Source: Lachnospiraceae bacterium (lineage in GTDB: Bacteria; Bacillota; Clostridia; Lachnospirales; Lachnospiraceae). From it: DNA of 64,000 bases. Position numbers and translations under genes: made by a program. Below the pieces are notes generated by a model. That model ran no database searches, was not told the DNA's origin, and saw only the letters and a list, made by a program, of their open reading frames with translations. Numbering within the stretch: position 1 is the stretch's first letter; each line of letters opens with the position of its first letter. The stretch lies in the NCBI GenBank assembly GCA_004552595.1, contig SFNX01000019.1:1-64000 (forward strand), written 5' to 3'. Positions 51,325 through 59,105 of the stretch are shown here, in pieces.

Positions 51325-51825
51325 ATGGCAGATTACAATTTGCAGGGTGATTCCCTTGTACAGGGTAAGAACTGTATCGTGCGCGCAGGTGCAGACGCCG
51401 CAAGTGCAAAACCTATTGGACTTGTACAGGATTTTGAAATGCGCGCGCAGTTCCAAACACAGAAAGCCGAAGTATTGGGCGAGTTTTTGCCGGTTGCAAT
51501 CGACATCACTGGTGTAAGCGTAAGCACTACATTCAGCGGATTCGTACCGGCTAAAGGATTCAGTCTTAACGACGCGGCTTGCATTAAGGAACTCAATCCG
51601 AACATTGATACAATCGTAGAGGAAGAGAAAACGGCTAAGATTCCGTATCTTGAACTTTACGACAAGAAGGCAAAGGCAGTTATCGCCTCTACAACTTGGG
51701 CTATCCTGAACTCTTATTCAGAGCGTTCAAGCGGCAAGGGCTATATGATTGCAAACTGTTCTTTTGAATCAATCGGATTCTTTAACGGTTCTGATTATCC
51801 AAATAGCGACCTTTACAACAAATAA
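51325..51825 (+). CDS. Tail tube protein
   Basis: 166 aa, 11 nt after the sheath gene. The compact beta-barrel layout of tube proteins: GLVQDFEMRAQFQTQKAEVL, VAIDITGVSVSTTFSGFVPA, KAKAVIASTTWAILNSYSE, MIANCSFESIGFFNGSDYP. Hexamers stack inside the sheath. Confidence 0.8.
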   Translation: MADYNLQGDSLVQGKNCIVRAGADAASAKPIGLVQDFEMRAQFQTQKAEVLGEFLPVAIDITGVSVSTTFSGFVPAKGFSLNDAACIKELNPNIDTIVEEEKTAKIPYLELYDKKAKAVIASTTWAILNSYSERSSGKGYMIANCSFESIGFFNGSDYPNSDLYNK

Positions 51826-51831
51826 TAAAGG

Positions 51832-51924
51832 GCTTAAAAATGGGCTATTCTAGGGCTTCTTTTGGCAAGTTTGATTAAATTATCGAACTTGCTATAAAAG
51901 ACGCTCCTAGAGCCTATTTTAAGC
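51832..51924 (+). ncRNA. Long, nearly continuous RNA hairpin between tube and chaperone genes
   Basis: GCTTAAAA (51832-51839) pairs with TTTTAAGC (51917-51924). Inside are GGCT/AGCC, CTAGGG/TCCTAG, TCTTTT/AAAAGA and an 11-bp tip GCAAGTTTGAT (51865-51875)/ATCGAACTTGC (51882-51892) with a 6-nt loop. About 37 pairs in one 93-nt rod, with no T-run behind it. It may be an RNase III processing or stability element separating the highly expressed tube message from the chaperone, or a small RNA. Confidence 0.55.
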
Positions 51925-51983
51925 GGCTATAAGGCAATTTTGAGAACTTTTTGAAAAACTATTCTTATATGAGAGGTGAAGAA

Positions 51984-52493
51984 ATGGAAATTACCGAAGA
52001 GATTAAACAGGCAGACGTATTTGACGACGAAAAGCAGGAAGATATTTTCTATGCGCTTTTGAACGGAAAAACAGTAAAAGAAACTATTGAAACATCACGC
52101 GGAAAGTTTGTGGTGAAATTTCCGAAACAGAAAGACTTGATGTTTATTGACAGAAAAATTGCTGCAATGCGCGGCGGACTTCCGGCAAGCAGCTTTGACG
52201 ATATGGCAAACTTTGCTATGCAGAAAGTAGCCTATCTTGATGTAGTAATTGAATCCGGCGAAAACTGGTTTAACAATATCAAAGAAAAAAATAAATCATT
52301 CAGTTGGGGGGATATGCCTGATACAGACTTCATTGACGAAGTGTATGTTAAGGCATGGTCTTTTCGTCTTAAAGTGCAGAGTAACTTTAGAGGAAATGAA
52401 GAAAAGACCGATAAAGGAACTGTTGTCGAAGAGAACGTTTCGGAAACTGTGGACAATGGTTTATTTTCGGGAGTTACCGGTAAAGTTAAATGA
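51984..52493 (+). CDS. Tail assembly chaperone, short form
   Basis: 169 aa. ATG at 51984 behind GAGGTG. KETIETSRGKFVVKFPKQKD, RGGLPASSFDDMANFAMQKV and EVYVKAWSFRLKVQSNFRG fit gpG-type chaperones between tube and tape measure. It coats the tape measure before tube assembly. A second frame continues the protein past its stop, as in the conserved chaperone frameshift of many tailed phages. Confidence 0.75.
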   Translation: MEITEEIKQADVFDDEKQEDIFYALLNGKTVKETIETSRGKFVVKFPKQKDLMFIDRKIAAMRGGLPASSFDDMANFAMQKVAYLDVVIESGENWFNNIKEKNKSFSWGDMPDTDFIDEVYVKAWSFRLKVQSNFRGNEEKTDKGTVVEENVSETVDNGLFSGVTGKVK

Positions 52494-52662
52494 CATTGAC
52501 GACGACTTTATAGAATTGTTCTTTAGGTTCGCAAATACATTCACGGAAGAAAGTATTTTGAACGGTTACTTAAAGGACGAAATGGAAAAGGAAAAAGAAA
52601 TCCACGACGACGAGTTGAAAGACTTGGGATATACGGACGAGGATATTTTGAATATGAAGTAG
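52456..52662 (+). CDS. Tail assembly chaperone, frameshift extension
   Basis: Acidic helical segment (LNDIDDDFIELFFRFANTF, LKDEMEKEKEIHDDELKDLG, TDEDILNMK) in the frame +1 (or -2) to the short form; the overlap region is about GTTACCGGTAAAGTTAAATGA (52474-52493 region). Fusion would give about 225 aa. An ATG at 52456 offers a weaker, non-frameshift explanation, with only GGAAA upstream. Confidence 0.6.
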   Translation: MVYFRELPVKLNDIDDDFIELFFRFANTFTEESILNGYLKDEMEKEKEIHDDELKDLGYTDEDILNMK

Positions 52663-52670
52663 CGAAAAGA

Positions 52671-52723
52671 AAACAGTCTGTTTTTAGTCTGTTAATGGAC
52701 TGGAAACGGACTGTTTCTTTTTT
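52671..52723 (+). promoter_or_regulatory. Terminator-like hairpin before the tape-measure gene
   Basis: AAACAGTC (52671-52678)/GACTGTTT (52709-52716), inner AGTC/GACT pair, then CTTTTTT. The tape-measure ribosome binding site (GGGAG) follows 15 nt later. Lacks the TTTGCACT box of the other late leaders and has no promoter of its own. Confidence 0.6.
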
Positions 52724-52745
52724 AATGTTTTGGGAGTAGTAAGTT

Positions 52746-55115
52746 ATGATTGCATTGAGATTAAACGCTGATACATCGGACGCGCAGAGGAATATAGGCG
52801 CGCTTGGAAACTCTATTGAGGAATTGCAGAGAAAACTTAAAGCAGCGCAGGACGCCGGAAACTGGGGCGAGGCTGCAAAGATTACGCAGGATATTGCCTT
52901 TATGCAGAATCCGGGCTTTTCAGTCGTCGGCGGCAATAATGGCGGTAACGGTTCAAATCTGCAAAATACTACACAATACAACAATGCGCGGCAGCTTGAT
53001 ATAAGACTTGAAACAATTACGCGCGTTATTACTACTCTTACAGACCAGTTGAAAGAATCGACCGAAAAAGGACAGTCGAAAGAATCTTTTAATCTTTCCG
53101 CTGCATTGAACAATGCAGAGCAGGAAAAAAGGCAGCTTGAAGCAGAGAAGAAACGCCTTGAAACCGCCGATAAAAGCGATAGTTCTGTAATGGATATGAT
53201 TAAAAAGTACGGCGTTTCAAGATACCTTACACAAGGTTTAAGTTATGCGAATCAGATTGCCGGAATCGGTTTTAATCATCGTATCGCAATGGCAAACGGC
53301 GACTATTTGGGTGCTGATGTCGCAGCGGTAGAAAGCGGCGCAGGAATTGCGCAGGGAATCGGCGGTAGTTTGCTCGGCGCAGGTTTAATGCTTGGTGCAA
53401 CGCCGGTCGGTTGGGGCTTAATGGCTGCCGGTGGAATTGCAGAAATCGGCGGTGCGATTGCGAAATACTGGGCAGGAGACGCAAGAGCCGATATTGCAGA
53501 AGGTGAGGCGTATAGAAAAACTCTTGCCGGAACTAATGCACTCAATAAAAGATTTTCGGACGGCGGCACATGGCTAGAGAATAGCAATAAAACCGACACT
53601 ATTTTAAGAGCGGCAACAAACGGCGCAAGCGGTACAGGACTTTCAACGGAAGAGTTTTTAAGCCTTGCTACAAGACAATCAAAGTTCGGTGGTACACAGT
53701 CGGACGCTATGGCACAGGCTAGAGATATTGCTATGTGGGCGCAAGCTACAGGAACGGACGCCGGAGTTATTCAGAACTTCTTAGGAACTGCAAGGCGTTA
53801 CGGTGATAATAGCGATGTCTTAGGATATGCAAGTCAGGCAAGACAGGCGGCAGGACTTACAAAAGCACAGAATGAAGAGTTTTTACAGTCTTTACAGAGC
53901 GTTATTGAGAACGGAATCGCAAACGGTTATGTAAAGAGTGCGGAAGATGTCTCAAAAACATTCGTAATGTTCTCACGATTAAGCAATAACAATCCGCTTT
54001 GGCAGGGCGAGCAGGGCGCGAAACGACTTGCGCAAATGAATAGCGGTATTGCCAGTGCAACGGCTTTACAGAGCGTAAGTGATGTAATTGTCGCAGGTGC
54101 GGCAAGAGATGTATTAAGCGTAGACGGAAACAGAGAGAAGTATTTAGGAAACCGGGCAAGTGGTACATATATCGACGAAATGTTGCTTATGGAACAAGGC
54201 AACAATCCGGCGATGTTCGCCGCGATTGTAAAGAGCGTAAAAGAACTTGAAGGCGACAATTATGCTGCAATAGTTGAGCGTTTTAAAGACATTTTCAAAC
54301 TGAATATCTCCGGCGCGGTAGATGTCGCCGCAATGGCTGATAAAATCGGCGTAGACGGATATACTGAACAGGATTTTGCGAACGAAGTAGCAAAAATGCA
54401 GAAAGACCGCAATTATCAGAGCGAAGAAACAAAGTGGCAGGACGATATAAATCATATTGCAGCGGACACCGCTTTAATGGCAAAGTCTAACTTTTGGCAG
54501 AATATGGGAAAACTTGGCGGAATTGCTGAAAGTAACGAAAAGAAGAGTTCAGGCAACGGAACTGATTTAGTTGAAAAAGCGATGTCTTCCGCAAGCAATC
54601 CTAAAATTGGTTCAGCAATAGCAGAATCTCTTACAACAGATAATACAATAAACACGAAAGCACTTGAAACGCCGGTAGGTGAAAGGCTTACAGCTTCCTT
54701 AGTATCAGAAAAAGCCTCTGAACTGGGAGATTATGGCGGTTCTGTAAGAGCATTGATAACAGACGGAGCAGGTATTTCTTTTGCAAATAGAGCAGGATTC
54801 AGAATAAACGATGATTCAGTATTTGCTAGATTGTATTCCGAAGGTGTAGGAAACGATGAATTAGATAATTTAGCAATGGAAGAAATCGGGAAGTATGCTG
54901 CACTCGGATATAAAAAAGGCGACTTCTTAGGTATTGGCAGACACAAGGCGGACGGTATTGTAGACGAAGTTGAACTTGATAAAGCTATTAAGAAAATGCA
55001 AAAAGACAAAGATATAAAATCTGCATACGAAAGCGGCAATACAGACTCTTACCTTGCCGCTTTAAGAACTATGCTTAGAGATTTGTTCGGAGATATAACT
55101 ATAACATATGATTAA
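52746..55115 (+). CDS. Tape measure protein
   Basis: 789 aa; its length sets tail length (about 120 nm by the usual 1.5 A per residue). Long helical N-terminus (SIEELQRKLKAAQDAGNWGE, NNAEQEKRQLEAEKKRLETA), then a hydrophobic Gly/Ala region (about 195-245: GIGGSLLGAGLMLGATPVGW, GLMAAGGIAEIGGAIA) that may insert into the host membrane, then more helices. No lysozyme or peptidase domain is recognised. It ends 2 nt from the oppositely oriented moron gene. Confidence 0.82.
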   Translation: MIALRLNADTSDAQRNIGALGNSIEELQRKLKAAQDAGNWGEAAKITQDIAFMQNPGFSVVGGNNGGNGSNLQNTTQYNNARQLDIRLETITRVITTLTDQLKESTEKGQSKESFNLSAALNNAEQEKRQLEAEKKRLETADKSDSSVMDMIKKYGVSRYLTQGLSYANQIAGIGFNHRIAMANGDYLGADVAAVESGAGIAQGIGGSLLGAGLMLGATPVGWGLMAAGGIAEIGGAIAKYWAGDARADIAEGEAYRKTLAGTNALNKRFSDGGTWLENSNKTDTILRAATNGASGTGLSTEEFLSLATRQSKFGGTQSDAMAQARDIAMWAQATGTDAGVIQNFLGTARRYGDNSDVLGYASQARQAAGLTKAQNEEFLQSLQSVIENGIANGYVKSAEDVSKTFVMFSRLSNNNPLWQGEQGAKRLAQMNSGIASATALQSVSDVIVAGAARDVLSVDGNREKYLGNRASGTYIDEMLLMEQGNNPAMFAAIVKSVKELEGDNYAAIVERFKDIFKLNISGAVDVAAMADKIGVDGYTEQDFANEVAKMQKDRNYQSEETKWQDDINHIAADTALMAKSNFWQNMGKLGGIAESNEKKSSGNGTDLVEKAMSSASNPKIGSAIAESLTTDNTINTKALETPVGERLTASLVSEKASELGDYGGSVRALITDGAGISFANRAGFRINDDSVFARLYSEGVGNDELDNLAMEEIGKYAALGYKKGDFLGIGRHKADGIVDEVELDKAIKKMQKDKDIKSAYESGNTDSYLAALRTMLRDLFGDITITYD

Positions 55116-55117
55116 AA

Positions 55118-55945
55118 CTATTTTACTGCATAGTTAATCGGTATAGAGAAAGCAGCGTCAGGCGGATTTGTATTTTTCAATACAAGTGAATCTGAGGTTG
55201 CTTTTTCTATACGAAATGTTTCTTTTTGACGAAATACAAGATTCAGGTTCTTTCCGCTATAAGTATTTGTAGTAAAGTTAATTTTATTTCCAGTAAGATT
55301 AAATACGCCAGTTGCCATACCGTCAATGTTTCCGCCGGTTGCAATAAAAATAAACGTTCCGTCTTTTAACAATGTAAGCCGATATTGCAAGGTAAGATAT
55401 TCGGCAGCGAGATTTTTACCAATATAAGGGGTTATCTGTACTGTTTCAGGTTTTGGCGGAATAATCGAAATAGCCCATATAGTTGCACTTTCAGTATTTG
55501 GAATTGTAAAAGTAAGGTGGTTATTATCAGAATCGAAATAGTGATAATTTATAAGACCGTTATTATCAATATTTGTACCTTTGAAAGTTATATTTCTACT
55601 TTCAGAGCAATCTATAATATGATTTATGATGATTATTTTTTCACTTGCAGTAGGTTGAAAAATTATAGAACATTCCGAAAACTTATCATTTGAAAAACAA
55701 TAAATAAGCTGATGTATTTTTATACCGTCGAAATATTGATTTTCTTTTGTTAATACAATGGCGTTATCCGTTGATTTTACAGTTTTCCAACCTGATTTTT
55801 TTACACCATTTTCAATAGTCGTTCTTGAAGTGCCAAACTCGTAATTTAGGGAACTATCGTCAAGTTGATAAGAATAATCAAAGTTACCGGCAAAAGCGAA
55901 AACCGAAGCGAGCAGGAATAAAACAATAAAAAATCCTTTTTTCAT
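55118..55945 (-). CDS. Exported protein, prophage moron
   Basis: 275 aa on the strand opposite to all surrounding virion genes. Signal peptide MKKGFFIVLFLLASVFAFAG with a signal-peptidase-I site (AFA-G); no lipobox. The mature protein is beta-rich (NYEFGTSRTTIENGVKKSGW, IVLTKENQYFDGIKIHQLI, NLVFRQKETFRIEKATSDS). The ATG at 55945 sits 8 nt after GGAG. Own promoter on the minus strand; AT-rich. Expected to alter the periplasm or surface of the lysogen. No family recognised. Confidence 0.75.
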   Translation of the reverse strand: MKKGFFIVLFLLASVFAFAGNFDYSYQLDDSSLNYEFGTSRTTIENGVKKSGWKTVKSTDNAIVLTKENQYFDGIKIHQLIYCFSNDKFSECSIIFQPTASEKIIIINHIIDCSESRNITFKGTNIDNNGLINYHYFDSDNNHLTFTIPNTESATIWAISIIPPKPETVQITPYIGKNLAAEYLTLQYRLTLLKDGTFIFIATGGNIDGMATGVFNLTGNKINFTTNTYSGKNLNLVFRQKETFRIEKATSDSLVLKNTNPPDAAFSIPINYAVK

Positions 55946-55968
55946 ACGCATAACTCCTTTTCGATTAA

Positions 55969-55997
55969 ATGTTACACTCATTAGTTTAATGTGTCAA
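55969..55997 (-). promoter_or_regulatory. Moron promoter, sharing the operator half site
   Basis: Minus-strand TTGACA (55992-55997) and TAACAT (55969-55974) with a 17-bp spacer. It begins with the same TTGACAnATTAAACTA run as the rightward switch promoter, so one repressor half site is present. The second half site is degenerate, so control by the repressor is uncertain. Confidence 0.7.
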
Positions 55998-56052
55998 TTA
56001 AAAACTAAAACAATTATAAATGTTGTTATAAAGCTACTATAACCTTGAATAA

Positions 56053-56081
56053 TTGACCGCGAGGGGTTTTCGGTGTAATAT
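56053..56081 (+). promoter_or_regulatory. Baseplate-module promoter
   Basis: TTGACC (56053-56058) and TAATAT (56076-56081), 17-bp spacer with GAGGGGTTTT like the tail promoter. It lies back to back with the moron promoter. Confidence 0.7.
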
Positions 56082-56127
56082 GTAAATAAGAATTACAATC
56101 TTATTAAATCGTAATCGAGAACTAAAG

Positions 56128-56196
56128 TTTGCACTTTTAGAAAGGCAGCTTGAAACATCGGGCGCAGATTCCCGGCGTTTTGGTTGCTTTTTTTTG
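56128..56196 (+). promoter_or_regulatory. Late leader C: conserved box plus terminator-like hairpin
   Basis: TTTGCACT (56128-56135), then AGAAAGGCAG. AAAGGCAGC (56141-56149) pairs with GTTGCTTTT (56183-56191). An inner CGGG/CCCG hairpin fills the loop (56159-56174). The T-run is followed by AAGGGGTG, the ribosome binding site of the hub gene. Confidence 0.65.
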
Positions 56197-56216
56197 TTTT
56201 AAGGGGTGTAAACTGA

Positions 56217-57665
56217 ATGAACGCAAGACAAATAGTTTATCAAAGACCTTGCCCTAAAATCATCATCAAAGACCCTGAAACCGGGAAGACTGTTAAATCA
56301 AAGAACAGTGGCGCGGAACTTGAATTTGTCGCAGGTAAAAATACAAACCTTCTTTCATACTCATTTACACTTTCAATCAACGATATTTCAGGAAGTTTTT
56401 CCGCTACATTTTATCCTGATTATAACGACGGCAAAGGTAATACCTTCTCACTTTTTGACGACTTTGAGAAACTACAGATTGTTGAGATTTACGAAGGTAA
56501 CGGAACATCATCAGAAAAGCCGGTATTTTGTGGAATTATCAGAAGCAAGAAATATGTTGCGCAAACAAACGATAGCGGCGGACACCGCAGAATATCAATA
56601 ACAGGTACGGCAATAACCGGGCTTGTAAGCCAGTTTTATATCAATCTTGATGTCGCAGCTTGTGCCATGACTAAGGAATTGCGCACACAGGCAGAATTGA
56701 TAAACAAACTCACTATCAACGGTGAAGAAGAAGAAGAAGTAAAAAAGATTGTCAACATGGTTTGGAATTGTTTCTATGAAATCTCAAAACAGATAGGAAC
56801 ACCAAAAATCAAAGAATACATTGAACGATTTGCCGGTAGCATTGAAACCTTGTTTGATGTCGATGGTTCAAAATTTCATTATCCGTTGGGCTGCATTTTC
56901 AAAGGGCAGACTACGCAGGACTTTTTTAGCCTGATTGATGAAATTATACCTAGCCCATGTTATGAAAAGTTTGCATACATGGGAACTGACGGCAAAATGA
57001 AAATCAAAATGCGGCTTGTGCCGTTTTCTTCAAAAAACTGGAAAGAGTTAGAGCATACACCGATTCCGGCTACCGTTTTACAGTCTTTTGATTTGACTGA
57101 ATCAGACAATGAAGTTTATACCGCGTTTTACGCTTATTTGAACGGTTATCCAGTAGACGAGCAGAAGTCTTTAATGATTAGCACGACTATTGATAAAGCT
57201 GGCGTTGATAAAGTTCTCAAAGATACAGAGACGTTTAAGACCTATGGTTACAGACCGATGATTGCGCATTTTATCGGGTACGGAACTAAGGACGGCAAAC
57301 AGGATAGCGACACGCATAGCGGCATGGTAGAAATGAGCGAAAAACTCAAAGAATGGTATGAGAATCTTCCTGATATGCTTAAAGGTTCGGTAACTCTCTC
57401 TATGGTTTTTGACGGCAATAACGCTACAAACAAGATTCAACCGGGCGAAGTTGTACAGTTTTTGGAAGGTGAGTTTTATGTTGAGGGCGTTACTCACTCA
57501 TGGAACTACGGACAGGGCGGCGAGGTGAATCTTTCAGTAAGTCGCGGCGGTAAATATTTGGATAGCGGCAAGTTCAAAGGAAAGATTGAAAATCTTACAT
57601 CTTTAGTATCGCTTTTGCAGAAAGGACAGGATTCTAACAAGAATCTTTTGACAATAAGAAGGTAG
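56217..57665 (+). CDS. Baseplate hub protein (gpD / gp27-like)
   Basis: 482 aa. Sequence order fits hub proteins that ring the spike: SYSFTLSINDISGSFSATFY, EKLQIVEIYEGNGTSSEKPV, FCGIIRSKKYVAQTND, TAITGLVSQFYINLD, then the outer domain (TTQDFFSLIDEIIPSPCYEK, MIAHFIGYGTKDGKQDSD) and a closing IQPGEVVQFLEGEFYVEGVT. First gene of the baseplate transcript. Confidence 0.8.
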   Translation: MNARQIVYQRPCPKIIIKDPETGKTVKSKNSGAELEFVAGKNTNLLSYSFTLSINDISGSFSATFYPDYNDGKGNTFSLFDDFEKLQIVEIYEGNGTSSEKPVFCGIIRSKKYVAQTNDSGGHRRISITGTAITGLVSQFYINLDVAACAMTKELRTQAELINKLTINGEEEEEVKKIVNMVWNCFYEISKQIGTPKIKEYIERFAGSIETLFDVDGSKFHYPLGCIFKGQTTQDFFSLIDEIIPSPCYEKFAYMGTDGKMKIKMRLVPFSSKNWKELEHTPIPATVLQSFDLTESDNEVYTAFYAYLNGYPVDEQKSLMISTTIDKAGVDKVLKDTETFKTYGYRPMIAHFIGYGTKDGKQDSDTHSGMVEMSEKLKEWYENLPDMLKGSVTLSMVFDGNNATNKIQPGEVVQFLEGEFYVEGVTHSWNYGQGGEVNLSVSRGGKYLDSGKFKGKIENLTSLVSLLQKGQDSNKNLLTIRR

Positions 57666-57668
57666 TTT

Positions 57669-58502
57669 ATGGCTTTGAATATAAGTTTACAGAAAAAGAA
57701 AAACGCGCCTTCTCAAAATCCGTTCAAAAACTCTTCACCTTATGACTATCAAATGGGTTTTTGGGGCGTTGTTACGGAAGTACACCCGGAAGACTGTACG
57801 GTTCATGTTCGCACTAATTTAGGCTTTGAACTTTCCGGCGTTCGCGTTGCAAGTAAAGAGTGGGTAACGGTTGTAGACGGTAAACACCTGACAGGCGAGC
57901 GACATTTGCCGCCGGTTGATACTTATGTTTTTTGTCTCATGCCTACAGGCGAGTATTCAAGCGCGTTTGTATTATGTTCAGGATTCACAAGGCAGGAAGC
58001 AGTACACGCGGATTTTAAGCAGGAAGGTGAAGACGCTGCAAACACTTTCGAGCAGGTAGAAAATAGCGGTTGGAAAAAGACCGTTGATTACCGCACAGGT
58101 ACAAAGAAGTTTGAAAACAAGACTGATTCAGACCCTACAATCAAGATTGAGATTGACCAAGAGAGCGAGGGCGACGAAAAAGCGACTATTACAATTCACG
58201 GTACAACGATTACTGTTGATAAAAGCAATGGCGTGAATATTGAGACTGACAAGAAAATTACATTGAAAGATAAAGAAGGCTTTACTTATGAGACCGAGGG
58301 CGATGTTTCCTTGAAGTCTTCAAAGACCGGCAAACTTGAAGTTGGTAACAGTGTGGCAACGCTAGGCGCAATGATAAGTGATTTACTGGGTTATCTTGCA
58401 AGCCTTAAAACAGTCGGAAGCCCTGCAAGTCATACGGCAAGCCCGGATTTTATAGCGCAGGTTCAGGCGTTAAAAACAAAGTGGGGGCAGGTGTTTAAAT
58501 GA
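57669..58502 (+). CDS. Baseplate spike protein (gpV / gp45-like)
   Basis: 277 aa. N-terminal OB-fold (GFWGVVTEVHPEDCTVHVRT, DTYVFCLMPTGEYSSAFVLC), then a beta-helix-like repeat section (KATITIHGTTITVDKSNGVN, IETDKKITLKDKEGFTYETE, GDVSLKSSKTGKLEV) and a helical cap. It would form the trimeric membrane-piercing tip. Its stop overlaps the next ATG (ATGA). Confidence 0.8.
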   Translation: MALNISLQKKKNAPSQNPFKNSSPYDYQMGFWGVVTEVHPEDCTVHVRTNLGFELSGVRVASKEWVTVVDGKHLTGERHLPPVDTYVFCLMPTGEYSSAFVLCSGFTRQEAVHADFKQEGEDAANTFEQVENSGWKKTVDYRTGTKKFENKTDSDPTIKIEIDQESEGDEKATITIHGTTITVDKSNGVNIETDKKITLKDKEGFTYETEGDVSLKSSKTGKLEVGNSVATLGAMISDLLGYLASLKTVGSPASHTASPDFIAQVQALKTKWGQVFK

Positions 58503-58543
58503 GTTTGAATCAGAGCACCTTCTCTCAATTTTCCGCAATATGA
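58499..58543 (+). CDS. 14-codon reading frame linking spike and next gene (possible frameshifted N-terminus)
   Basis: MSLNQSTFSQFSAI, starting in the spike stop (ATGA) and ending in the next gene's start (ATGA). The frame one base back reads EHLLSIFRN directly into the next protein. So this is either a coupling mini-frame or the true start of the 58.5-kb protein before a -1 shift. Confidence 0.4.
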   Translation: MSLNQSTFSQFSAI

Positions 58544-59091
58544 CCGACGGCGACGATAGATATTTTGCGCGTGAAGTGAGCGCGAAAGTTGCTGATTATG
58601 CAGAATCGGGAAGTGTTTCTACTACCGACGCAGGAACTATATCACAGGGCGCGTTTGTTGGTTCGGGTAATGGTTCTATAAGCGTTGATTCTAGTATTTG
58701 CGAAAACATTGTTTATGCAGCTTGTAAGTCTATGGCAGGAATGGTAACAGGCGGAGACGCTTATTTAGCGGCGCAGCTTGCAAGCGGTATTGATTCAATG
58801 ATGATTGCCGGAACTGTAAATACAACGGTAAAAGGAACGGTAACGCCGCCGAGTGGTACGCCGTTTACTACGGCAGGAGCGGCAAAGGGAACTTTTACCG
58901 GCGTTATGGCAACTTTACAAAGTGGATTTTTAGCCGCCTTTAATGCTATGGCAACTATGAAAAGCGGCGGTGATGAATATTTAGCCGGACAAATGGCTAC
59001 AGTAATAACGGCGTATTTGAAAGCCGGAGTTATTACGACACAAGGACAAGCAAACCTTGCCGGAAGCATTGGCGCAGGTTCTATGTCTTAA
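58540..59091 (+). CDS. Baseplate-module protein with three internal repeats
   Basis: 183 aa (possibly longer at the N-terminus). Three related units: MTDGDDRYFAREVSAKVADY, MVTGGDAYLAAQLASGIDSM and MKSGGDEYLAGQMATVITAY. They are separated by Gly/Thr-rich strands (GTISQGAFVGSGNGSISVDS; GTVTPPSGTPFTTAGAAKGT). No ribosome binding site precedes the ATG at 58540, so it depends on the upstream reading frame. Function unknown. Confidence 0.6.
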   Translation: MTDGDDRYFAREVSAKVADYAESGSVSTTDAGTISQGAFVGSGNGSISVDSSICENIVYAACKSMAGMVTGGDAYLAAQLASGIDSMMIAGTVNTTVKGTVTPPSGTPFTTAGAAKGTFTGVMATLQSGFLAAFNAMATMKSGGDEYLAGQMATVITAYLKAGVITTQGQANLAGSIGAGSMS

Positions 59092-59105
59092 TAGTGGGGT
59101 GTGTA

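Noticed and set aside
52249..52455. Long overlap of the second chaperone frame with the first, as a separate gene from 52249
   Set aside because: The product upstream of 52456 looks like an out-of-frame shadow of the short chaperone; only the part after the overlap is convincing.
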